Shown in pieces: positions 1 through 6,258 of a stretch of 11,468 nt of DNA. A program made the translations under genes and the position numbers. Each line of letters starts with the position of its first letter. The first letter of the stretch is position 1. The notes beneath the pieces are model-generated. The model was given only the letters and a program-made list of their open reading frames with translations. It had not been told where the DNA came from and did not search any database. Source of the stretch: Candidatus Sulfotelmatobacter sp. (lineage in GTDB: Bacteria > Acidobacteriota > Terriglobia > Terriglobales > Acidobacteriaceae); NCBI GenBank assembly GCA_030037575.1, contig JASHRB010000425.1:1-11468 (forward strand), in the 5' to 3' direction.

Positions 1-2
1 CA

Positions 3-377
3 TGCGATGCCAGAAGTTTTCTCTTGCATCAACTCCGCTGGGCGCGAGGAGTGCGGGACGCACGCTCTGGCGGATACCTTGGGCTGGTCTTCACCTTTGC
101 CATTCTTTGGGGATTGATCACGCTCGTCGCGACGGCGAGTGCGCCCTGGGCTTGGGCCGCATTTGCCCTCGTGCTTCTGCTGCGGCTGGCGATAGCATGG
201 ATGGTCGGATTACGGATTCTGCGTGATCCCCAGGCGGCCAAATCTGCTTGGCTCATTCCGCTTCGCGATCTGATCGCGGCTGGAGTCTGGATAGCAAGTT
301 TTGCCGGCCACACGGTGAGCTGGCGAGGCGAGAAGTTTCGGTTGGACAAAGGCAAACTCACTCGGATACTGCCTTAG
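3..377 (+). CDS. hpnI: Hopanoid-associated GT2 glycosyltransferase HpnI, C-terminal part (cut by left edge)
   Basis: Only the last 124 residues are in the window; the frame is open to the left edge, so the TTG near base 24 is internal. HpnI is a membrane GT2/GT21 enzyme that adds N-acetylglucosamine to bacteriohopanetetrol during composite hopanoid synthesis, and it resembles ceramide glucosyltransferases. What is visible: the (Q/R)XXRW-type motif of GT2 membrane enzymes as QLRW at 30-41; a following RDARSGGYLG segment; two hydrophobic helices (about 84-150 and 151-205); and a C-terminal stretch WLIPLRDL...VWIASFAGHTVSWRGEKFRL at about 250-343. That Arg-Asp and W-R-G-x-x-F-R-L pattern is what I recall for HpnI tails. 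The gene ends in TAG. The donor and acceptor sites lie outside the window, so a ceramide glucosyltransferase-like GT21 enzyme with another lipid acceptor remains possible. Confidence 0.75.
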   Translation, partial: CDARSFLLHQLRWARGVRDARSGGYLGLVFTFAILWGLITLVATASAPWAWAAFALVLLLRLAIAWMVGLRILRDPQAAKSAWLIPLRDLIAAGVWIASFAGHTVSWRGEKFRLDKGKLTRILP

Positions 378-711
378 CATTTCGCTACTTGCGGACCCAG
401 CGGAAGGTTTTCATTGCAGAGTCGTTTGATTGGTGTGAGACAACCAATGATGAACCGGACGAATCCCAATTGCATGGCAGTTTCGTTTGGCGAGCAAGGC
501 CACTGGTTTGTTCTCCTGCAGGCGAAACGCATTCCCCTTAAGGCAGTTCTCGACCGCTAACAAACCGCAGCCGGAAACGTCTAAGCATTGACTACCAGGC
601 CGGCTGGATACGCCGATTTTGCCGCAGGGCGAGGGAACGTCTGTCCAGGTTCCTGCGTATAAAAATGAGAGTGGCGGCTGAAACTCATCCGGCGCGAGTG
701 GAGGGAAGCTA
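378..711. other. Intergenic region without a supported gene
   Basis: This stretch of about 334 bp separates the hpnI stop from the next start codon. Open frames crossing it on either strand have no recognisable domain and run into the flanking genes. A weak 6-bp hairpin (429-434 with 443-448, 8-nt loop) has no U-tract, so it is not a convincing terminator. Two near-identical decamers, GGAAACGTCT at 573-582 and GGGAACGTCT at 633-642, start exactly 60 bp apart. A TATAAA at 658-663 could be a -10 element for the gene at 712, but there is no matching -35 at the expected spacing. Confidence 0.5.
700..705 (+). promoter_or_regulatory. Shine-Dalgarno site of the gene at 712
   Basis: GGAGGG ends 6 nt before the ATG at 712. 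It is the clearest ribosome-binding site in the window and supports 712 over the in-frame ATG at 739. Confidence 0.7.
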
Positions 712-1227
712 ATGCAGTGTGAGCAGAGTGCTACGGCTATGAAAACGGTTGCCAGTGGCGGCAACGGTCATGTGGAGCAAGTCATGAGGCAGGCCCACGA
801 GGAGTTGCGCCAGCTTTTGCAGCAGCGTGCCGACGTCATGCGGCGCATTGGAACGATTAAGCAGACCATTGCCGGCCTGGCTAACCTTTTTGGCGATGAA
901 GTCCTGAGCGACGATTTGCTGGAGCTGGTGGATCGTAAGAGTTGCGGACGGCAGCCCGGTTTCACAAAAGCCTGCCGCATGGTTTTGATGGATGCCAAAC
1001 GCGCTCTTACCGCGCGTGAGGTGTGTGATTGCATCCGCCAAAAGGCCGCCTCAATGCTTGCCCGGCACAAAGACCCCATGGCGTCCGTCACCACCGTGCT
1101 CAATCGTCTGGTGGCCTATGGAGAGGCCACTCCGGTGCTTCTCGATAACGGCCGCCGCGCCTGGAAGTGGGTTGCCGATTGCGAGGCCGGAGTACAGGCG
1201 GAGTTGATGGCATCCGCTCCCCAGTAA
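712..1227 (+). CDS. Coiled-coil / winged-helix-like protein of unknown function
   Basis: This 171-residue soluble protein has no signal peptide or membrane helix. Residues about 20-58 are charged, heptad-like and Glu/Gln/Arg-rich (VEQVMRQAHEELRQLLQQR...), which predicts a helical coiled coil. Residues about 84-155 look like a winged helix-turn-helix: a helix FTKACRMVLMDA, then ALTAREVCDCI (typical of 'opening the way' helices), a putative recognition helix DPMASVTTVLNRLVAYGEA, and a wing-like strand pair ending NGRRAWKWV. This suggests a dimeric or oligomeric DNA-binding or protein-binding regulator, but no named family can be assigned from the sequence alone. It carries four cysteines (C3, C88, C105, C107, and a fifth at C157) without a clear metal-site spacing. 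It stands alone, with intergenic gaps on both sides, and the start is supported by GGAGGG at 700-705. The DNA-binding role is inference; that it is a real gene is fairly safe. Confidence 0.75.
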   Translation: MQCEQSATAMKTVASGGNGHVEQVMRQAHEELRQLLQQRADVMRRIGTIKQTIAGLANLFGDEVLSDDLLELVDRKSCGRQPGFTKACRMVLMDAKRALTAREVCDCIRQKAASMLARHKDPMASVTTVLNRLVAYGEATPVLLDNGRRAWKWVADCEAGVQAELMASAPQ

Positions 1228-1286
1228 GAAATGCGGCCATAGAAGCTGCTATTCGCAACCCTGCTCGTTCTAACCCGTCCGACGTT

Positions 1287-1326
1287 CGGTTGAGACGCCT
1301 TCGCCGGCGAAACTCTCAAAAAACCG
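1287..1326. repeat. Imperfect 40-bp dyad centred on TTCGCCGGCGAA
   Basis: A perfect 12-bp palindrome (TTCGCCGGCGAA, 1300-1311) is flanked by matching outer arms: TGAGA at 1291-1295 with TCTCA at 1314-1318, and CGGTT at 1287-1291 with AACCG at 1322-1326 after a run of A. On the minus strand this would be a T-tract before the hairpin rather than after it, so it does not look like an intrinsic terminator for the upstream gene. An operator or an mRNA structure between the winged-helix gene and the pseudokinase gene is possible. Confidence 0.5.
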
Positions 1327-1439
1327 TTCTCTTCCTCACTCCTGCACAATCGCCGAACCCTCGCAGTTTCAGTACTTTGGTAACTCGATCCTGCACCTCG
1401 GGAGAGATATGCTAACCGTGTCTGCACTCTACTTTTAAC

Positions 1440-1469
1440 CCACGCAACGCTCATTCGTAAGCTGCGTGG
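1440..1469 (+). repeat. Hairpin in the leader of the pseudokinase gene
   Basis: CCACGCA (1440-1446) pairs perfectly with TGCGTGG (1463-1469). Inside it GCT (1449-1451) pairs with AGC (1460-1462), leaving a 2-nt bulge and an 8-nt loop. The structure ends 29 nt before the ATG at 1499. No U-tract follows, so it is more likely a leader structure or operator than a terminator. A function is not shown. Confidence 0.4.
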
Positions 1470-1498
1470 TTCTTCGGTTGGGATGAGGCACTGGGATC

Positions 1499-3985
1499 AT
1501 GTCTACGAAAATCGGTCACTTCGAAATACAGAGTGAACTGGGAAAATCGGCGACGGGAGCGGTATATAAGGCGAACGATTCGCAATCGAACCAGACGGTC
1601 GCTCTGAAGGCAATTCGACTTTCCGCTTTCGGCGCTCGCGCCGACGAATTAGAGAAGTGCCTTGTCGCAGAAGCAGAAGCCACGAAGGTTCTCAGCCACT
1701 CGAACCTCGCTCCGGTTTTTGGCGCGGGAAAATTCGACGGCCAGTTTTGCGCCGCGATGGAGTATATCCAAGGCAACAGCATTGCCACCATGCTCTCACA
1801 CAAGGAGGGGTTTTCGATCTGGGACCTTCTCGATATTGGCCGGCAAGTCTGCAGTGGGCTCGATCATGCGCAATCCCACGATGTTGTTCACTACAGCCTG
1901 GAGCCGGCCAAAATCATGTGCGGCTGGGACGGAACGGTCCGCGTTCTGGGATACGGGGTTTCGAGCGTGGGCAAATTTACCGAACAAATGCCCGATGTCC
2001 CGCTGATTCTGCACTACATGTCGCCCGAGCAGATTCGCGGCGAGAATGTCGATGCGCGCTCGAATCTTTTTAGCCTGGGCGCGATTTTTTATGAAATGGT
2101 TACCGACAGCAAAGCCTTCAATGGCTCGGACGCCGGAGCATTGCGCCAGGCCATTCTCGAAGGGGCCCTGCCCCCTCCGTCGCTCGTGAATCAGAAGGTT
2201 CATCCCGGCCTGAGCGCCCTGATTATGAAGGCGCTCTCGAAAGATCCGGCCGACCGCTACCAAAACGGAAGGCAACTGCTCGACGATCTCGAGAAATGCA
2301 AAGAGTCCAAGCCACAGGTGAAGGCAGCCGCCAAAGGCACTGTCGTGTCCGATGCCGTGAAGGCTGCGAACCAGGCGAAATTTGTCGGAGCTGGCTCTCG
2401 CCAGCCTGCGCCAGCGGCGGCGCCCGCTCCGGCTCAACCGAAACCAGCCGCAAAACCGGCGACAGCAGGAATTCCGGGCAAGGCGGCCGCGGCAGCGGCC
2501 GGCGCGCAGGCTCCGTCTTCAATTCCGGCTCCGAGGCCGTCGGCTTCCAATCCATTTGCCGGCGGTCCGGCAACGCCTAACCGTCCAGCCCCGCCGGCGG
2601 CTTCGATGTCCTCCGCGGTCGAGGAAGCTGCGGAGGTCGAAGCGCCAAAGATTGCCGTCGATCCCATGATGGCCGAAGGCGCGCCCGCGCGCAGCGGGAC
2701 GAGTTTCTCGGACATGACAGAATTGCCTCCGTTGAAGGAGGTCACCGTGGCTCCGCCGCTGGCTCACCCGGCAGCGCAACAACCCGCTCCGCAAGCGCCT
2801 GGATTCACCAAGTTCGAACCGGAGACCGAAAGAGCAAACGTTCAGGCGAGCGAAGTTGCCCAGAAGGCGATCAAGGAGATCAAGAACGTCCCGCCGCAGT
2901 TGATGATTTATTCGATCGCAGCCGCGGCCGTCGTGATTCTGATCATTGCCGTCGCCCTGATGTGGCACATCAACAGTTTGAATACCGATAGCGATACTTC
3001 GCAGCCGACGACTGCGCAACTAGCGCAACCCGCCCCGGCCCAACCCGCGCCTGCCCCAGTGCAAGCTCCGGCTCAGAGCCAGCCCGTTGAAGCACAGCCG
3101 GTCCAGCAGCAACCAGCTCAGGCGCAGCCTGAACAGCCTGAGGCGGGTCCGGCACAACCGGAACCAGAACCCGTCGAACCGGCGGAGCCTGTCCGTTCGC
3201 GAGGCCACAAGAATGCCGCCCTTGCAAAAGGCAAGAACTCCAAGAAAAAAGGATTTGGAGCGACTGCGGTGGTTCCTCCAGGGCAGATGGCGCTGGACTC
3301 AACTCCGCAAGGAGCGCAAGTGCAGGTGGATGGAAAAACGGATCCATCTTGGGTGACTCCATTTGCTTTGTCGGGACTCACTCCCGGGCAGCATTCGATC
3401 ACCATAAGCAAACCTGGTTTTTCGTCGGAAACGCGTACGGTTGATATCACTTCCGGTGGAAGGTCCTTCGTGCAGAGTCGTCTCGCGCAGTTGATGGCCA
3501 CGCTGGCGGTGACGAGCACTCCTTCGGGAGCCAGCGTCTACGTTGACGGCAAGAACACAAGCCGCGTGACTCCGGCGCAGATCCCGGTGAATAAGGGCCA
3601 GCATGTTGTTCTGGTGCGCAAAAGCGGCTATATCGACGAAACGACCGCGGCCCAGTTTACCCTGGGGCAAACAGTCAGCTTCTCGCCAACGCTGCGCGAA
3701 CTGGGCAATGTGGACGATATTCGAACCGTCGGCAAAATGCACAAGTTGTTCGGCAATAAAGAAGTGTCCGGCATGGGCATCGTGAGCGTCAAGACCCAGC
3801 CCAAGGGTGCGCAAGTTGCGGTTAATCAGCACATGCTTGACAAGGATTCTCCCGTGGAATTCGCTCTCGATCCCGGCAACTACGAGGTCGATATCACGCT
3901 TAGCGGTTATGCTCCCATTCACAAGATCATCACTGTGGACAAAGGCGGCAAAGCGGTGATCGACGAAGTTATGCAGCGCGAGTGA
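1499..3985 (+). CDS. Membrane Ser/Thr pseudokinase with three periplasmic PEGA repeats
   Basis: The protein has 828 residues. Residues 8-265 are a Hanks-type kinase fold: partial Gly loop GKSATG (15-20), VALK lysine K37, helix-C Glu about E58, MSPEQ (174-178), and R253 near the domain end. The catalytic residues are missing: HRDLKPxN is H131-Y-S-L-E-P-A-K138, DFG is G151-Y-G153, and the usual D of the RSDxFSLG segment is N189. It should therefore not catalyse phosphotransfer, though K37 and E58 could still allow nucleotide binding. Residues 270-460 are an Ala/Pro linker, followed by one membrane helix (about 466-489), a Pro/Gln/Ala linker (500-565) and a basic patch (567-585). Three PEGA repeats follow (about 596-663, 664-733, 757-828), each with STP-GA-V-VDG-like and PG-H/Y-I-x-K/L-x-G-(F/Y) signatures. 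PEGA domains are usually extracytoplasmic, so the topology is N-in/C-out. A GAGG at 1485-1488 is a modest ribosome-binding site. A scaffold or sensor role is inference. Confidence 0.93.
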   Translation: MSTKIGHFEIQSELGKSATGAVYKANDSQSNQTVALKAIRLSAFGARADELEKCLVAEAEATKVLSHSNLAPVFGAGKFDGQFCAAMEYIQGNSIATMLSHKEGFSIWDLLDIGRQVCSGLDHAQSHDVVHYSLEPAKIMCGWDGTVRVLGYGVSSVGKFTEQMPDVPLILHYMSPEQIRGENVDARSNLFSLGAIFYEMVTDSKAFNGSDAGALRQAILEGALPPPSLVNQKVHPGLSALIMKALSKDPADRYQNGRQLLDDLEKCKESKPQVKAAAKGTVVSDAVKAANQAKFVGAGSRQPAPAAAPAPAQPKPAAKPATAGIPGKAAAAAAGAQAPSSIPAPRPSASNPFAGGPATPNRPAPPAASMSSAVEEAAEVEAPKIAVDPMMAEGAPARSGTSFSDMTELPPLKEVTVAPPLAHPAAQQPAPQAPGFTKFEPETERANVQASEVAQKAIKEIKNVPPQLMIYSIAAAAVVILIIAVALMWHINSLNTDSDTSQPTTAQLAQPAPAQPAPAPVQAPAQSQPVEAQPVQQQPAQAQPEQPEAGPAQPEPEPVEPAEPVRSRGHKNAALAKGKNSKKKGFGATAVVPPGQMALDSTPQGAQVQVDGKTDPSWVTPFALSGLTPGQHSITISKPGFSSETRTVDITSGGRSFVQSRLAQLMATLAVTSTPSGASVYVDGKNTSRVTPAQIPVNKGQHVVLVRKSGYIDETTAAQFTLGQTVSFSPTLRELGNVDDIRTVGKMHKLFGNKEVSGMGIVSVKTQPKGAQVAVNQHMLDKDSPVEFALDPGNYEVDITLSGYAPIHKIITVDKGGKAVIDEVMQRE

Positions 3986-4343
3986 TGGGGCTGCCTTGGT
4001 TGGCCGGAAAAAAGATTTCGCGGATCTCTTCCGTGAGCTCAGGGAGTATACCTCTGGAGATTTCTTCCGCCTGTCTCGGCGCTCTTCCCGAGTACTCTTG
4101 CCACCATTTTCTCCCCGCCCGCAGAAGCCCGCCTGGAAGACGAAAGCCGCGCCGGCAAGGTAAGACGCAGCATCGTTCGATTGTTCGACTCGAGGGATAA
4201 ACCGAGGCGGACATGTCGGGCGCGGTTGCATTCTCGAAGGCGAAAACAGCGAAAATGATGTGGCCGCATGGGCAGGTCCCTGACCAGCCATAAAGACGAG
4301 TGCGCGGGATGAGCGGGCTCCACTTCTGCCCGTGCGCTTGGCG
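3986..4343. other. Convergent intergenic region with no supported gene
   Basis: These 358 bp lie between the ends of two convergent genes. Open frames on both strands (for example minus-strand 4039-4323) are Arg/Ser/Pro-rich, have no ribosome-binding site and resemble no family. A 5-bp hairpin, CTCGG 4075-4079 with CCGAG 4088-4092, is the only stem I found, and it lacks a T-tract on either strand. I see no clear intrinsic terminator for either gene, so Rho-dependent or distributed termination is possible. Confidence 0.5.
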
Positions 4344-6128
4344 CTATTGCTGCGGCAGCTTGAAGTTGACTGTGATTTGCGTCTGGATATCGACAGGCTC
4401 ACCGTTGAGCAGATACGGTTTGTACTTCCACTGCTTCACCGCTTCGATGGCTGCCCGTGCCAGTTGCTTGTCTCCGCTGAGAACTTTGGCTTCGGAAATG
4501 TCCCCGTTCTTTGAGACGGTCGCCATGATCTCAACCGCGCCCTCAGTGTGCATGTCGATTGCCGCTCGCGGATAGACGGGCTGCACTTGCTTGATCAGAA
4601 GCCCTCGAGACAATCCCTGAGAAACGACGAGTTTCTCCAAGACCGGAGTCGGCGTGTTGCCCGGACCGATTAAATTGGGAAGGGTTCCGCCCGAGCCAGC
4701 GGTTGCCGTGATGCTCAAAGCCGGGGCATCGGCGCCCTCCACCGTTTTTGCCGCTGGTTTGGCATGGTCGTTGTTGATCTTCATGGCATCCGGCGCATCG
4801 CTGCTGGCGACCAGCGTGCTTTCTTGTTCAGGAGCAGCCGATGGTTTTTCCCCGGCTCCAGTGTCGGCCGCGAGCTTACGCGCAGCCGGCTTCGCAGCTT
4901 TCGTCGGCGCTGGAGTTTCTGCCGTTACCGCCTGTGGCTTTTGCGCTTCGGGAATTGCCGTTTCAGACGGCTGATTCTCCGACGAGGGTGAAGCGGTGAT
5001 GGGATTGGGCGTGGACGCGTCCGCCTGAATTCCAGCCGGAATCGTCGCAGGCGGCCTCCGGGTTTGCGCAGGAGCAGGTGCCGGGAACAATGATTTCAAC
5101 GGATTCCATTTCATCGTCCATGCCGCGTAGCCGCCGGCGGCCGCAATCAGCCCCAGGGCCACCGCTACGAGCAGCCCGTTCTTACTTCCCCTCTGGTTGC
5201 TGGCCGGCTTTGCGGCCCCGACCATGCCCCCGAAAGTCAGTGTAGGAGCCGAAGCCGACGATGAGCCGAGAGCCTTAGTCAGCTCCGGCTTAAACCGGTG
5301 AGCGGCGCCATCGGAAGATTTGCCGTCGACGGACGTCCCGGGTTTCGCTTCCCGTGCCGGCGCGGGAGCGGACGCGGCAAAACCAGAAGAAGCAGAGCGC
5401 TCAGAAGCCGCAGAAAGCGCAGAAGCCGCCGACGCTACAGGCACAGAAGAGCGGCTTGGAACTGCTGCGCTCCGCCGCTCGGTGGGGACCGCAGTCCCGG
5501 CTGCCGCTTGTTCGATCGAAATGGCTTCCGCCTCAGACTCCGCCGCGATTTGGACGGGTGCCGATGCCGTGATTGCCGGCTGTGCCGCCGGATTTTCTAC
5601 GGCAATCACGCGTGCCGCCACCCTTGGCGGGACAGCCGCAGACGCCGGCACTTTGGCGTCGCTTGGGCTTGCGGCCCGGGCAACCGGGTTCGTCCCTGTC
5701 GGTGCCGGCACTTTCGCAGGCGAAATCGGAGCAGCCATGCCTGCGGCTTTCGCTCCTTCGTTCTTGCGTAACAATCCGCGGGCCACGCGCAACGTGCCCT
5801 TCGCCTGTTCCACGTTGATCGGCTTGGTCAGAACCAGATTGGCGCCGATGCGGAATGCTTTGGCCACTCCAGCCTGTCCTTCGACCACGGCGACGGCCAG
5901 AGCCCCCTGGTTGTTCGGTGCACTCCGCGCGCTCTTGAACAGCAACGTGGCATTCTGCTCGTTATCGCAGTCAACCACAACCGCATCAAAACGCTCGCCC
6001 ATCAGCTTTTTCACGGCGCCGAACGGTTCGCTGCAGGGGACGACGCTAAAATCCAGTTCGCCGAGAACCTGCATGACCGTACGAGCTGTTTTTTCCTCAG
6101 GGCAGAATAGGAGAGCTTGGTAACTCAT
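4344..6128 (-). CDS. REC-like / transmembrane / TonB C-terminal domain fusion protein
   Basis: The protein has 594 residues from the chosen ATG at 6128. Residues about 4-122 resemble a response-regulator receiver: hydrophobic strands, D53 in VVVDCD at the phospho-acceptor position, and the conserved K102 in LTKPI. The N-terminal acidic pair that binds Mg2+ is absent (LLFCPEE instead of a VDD-type end), so phosphorylation is doubtful. Residues 123-315 form an Ala/Pro/Ser-rich linker, then one membrane helix (about 318-338), a second low-complexity linker, and a TonB C-terminal domain (about 508-592) with QPVYPRAA, a G-x-V-x-I/V-x-A-x-V-x-x-x-G core and AIEAVKQWKYKP. TonB-C domains usually contact outer-membrane receptors from the periplasm. 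Here the usual short cytoplasmic tail is replaced by a signalling-type domain. In-frame ATGs at 6140, 6164 and 6281 exist, but the receiver fold begins at 6128 and a possible promoter overlaps 6140. No exbBD genes are adjacent. Confidence 0.88.
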   Translation of the reverse strand: MSYQALLFCPEEKTARTVMQVLGELDFSVVPCSEPFGAVKKLMGERFDAVVVDCDNEQNATLLFKSARSAPNNQGALAVAVVEGQAGVAKAFRIGANLVLTKPINVEQAKGTLRVARGLLRKNEGAKAAGMAAPISPAKVPAPTGTNPVARAASPSDAKVPASAAVPPRVAARVIAVENPAAQPAITASAPVQIAAESEAEAISIEQAAAGTAVPTERRSAAVPSRSSVPVASAASALSAASERSASSGFAASAPAPAREAKPGTSVDGKSSDGAAHRFKPELTKALGSSSASAPTLTFGGMVGAAKPASNQRGSKNGLLVAVALGLIAAAGGYAAWTMKWNPLKSLFPAPAPAQTRRPPATIPAGIQADASTPNPITASPSSENQPSETAIPEAQKPQAVTAETPAPTKAAKPAARKLAADTGAGEKPSAAPEQESTLVASSDAPDAMKINNDHAKPAAKTVEGADAPALSITATAGSGGTLPNLIGPGNTPTPVLEKLVVSQGLSRGLLIKQVQPVYPRAAIDMHTEGAVEIMATVSKNGDISEAKVLSGDKQLARAAIEAVKQWKYKPYLLNGEPVDIQTQITVNFKLPQQ

Positions 6129-6138
6129 AGTTAAGGCC

Positions 6139-6167
6139 ATCCTAGGTACAGCCGTAAGGTGCATCAA
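6139..6167 (-). promoter_or_regulatory. Possible sigma70-type promoter of the REC-TonB gene
   Basis: On the minus strand TTGATG (6167-6162) and TAGGAT (6144-6139) are separated by exactly 17 bp; each matches the consensus at 4 of 6 positions. Transcription would start only a few bases before the ATG at 6128, giving a leaderless or nearly leaderless message. That would agree with the absence of a clear ribosome-binding site and would exclude the longer starts. It is a weak prediction. Confidence 0.3.
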
Positions 6168-6258
6168 GTTACGCTGGTAATTCGCCTGGGGCCGGAATGG
6201 CGTTGCTGGAACTGGTTTCGGGAGGATCGCCCATGCAGCCGGCGAATAGAATGCGATC

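Noticed and set aside
429..448. Hairpin ATTGGT/ACCAAT as terminator of hpnI
   Set aside because: The stem is only 6 bp and AT-rich, and no T-tract follows.
588..593. TTGACT as a -35 box for the gene at 712
   Set aside because: No -10-like hexamer lies 16-18 bp downstream (611-616 is CGCCGA).
411..764. 117-codon minus-strand frame in the gap after hpnI
   Set aside because: There is no family pattern and no ribosome-binding site, and it overlaps the start of the better supported 712 gene.
1499..3985. Calling the PEGA protein an active Ser/Thr kinase
   Set aside because: HRD and DFG aspartates and the catalytic-loop Lys and Asn are all replaced.
4075..4092. Hairpin CTCGG/CCGAG as terminator in the convergent gap
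   Set aside because: The stem is 5 bp with no T-tract on either strand.
3299..4402. 367-codon minus-strand frame across the 3' end of the pseudokinase gene
   Set aside because: It overlaps the PEGA repeats and the TonB gene end, is basic and Ser-rich, and has no recognisable domain.
5320..6123. 267-codon open frame on the + strand opposite the REC-TonB gene
   Set aside because: Its Ala/Ser-rich translation mirrors the low-complexity linker on the other strand, and the minus strand carries recognisable REC and TonB-C motifs.
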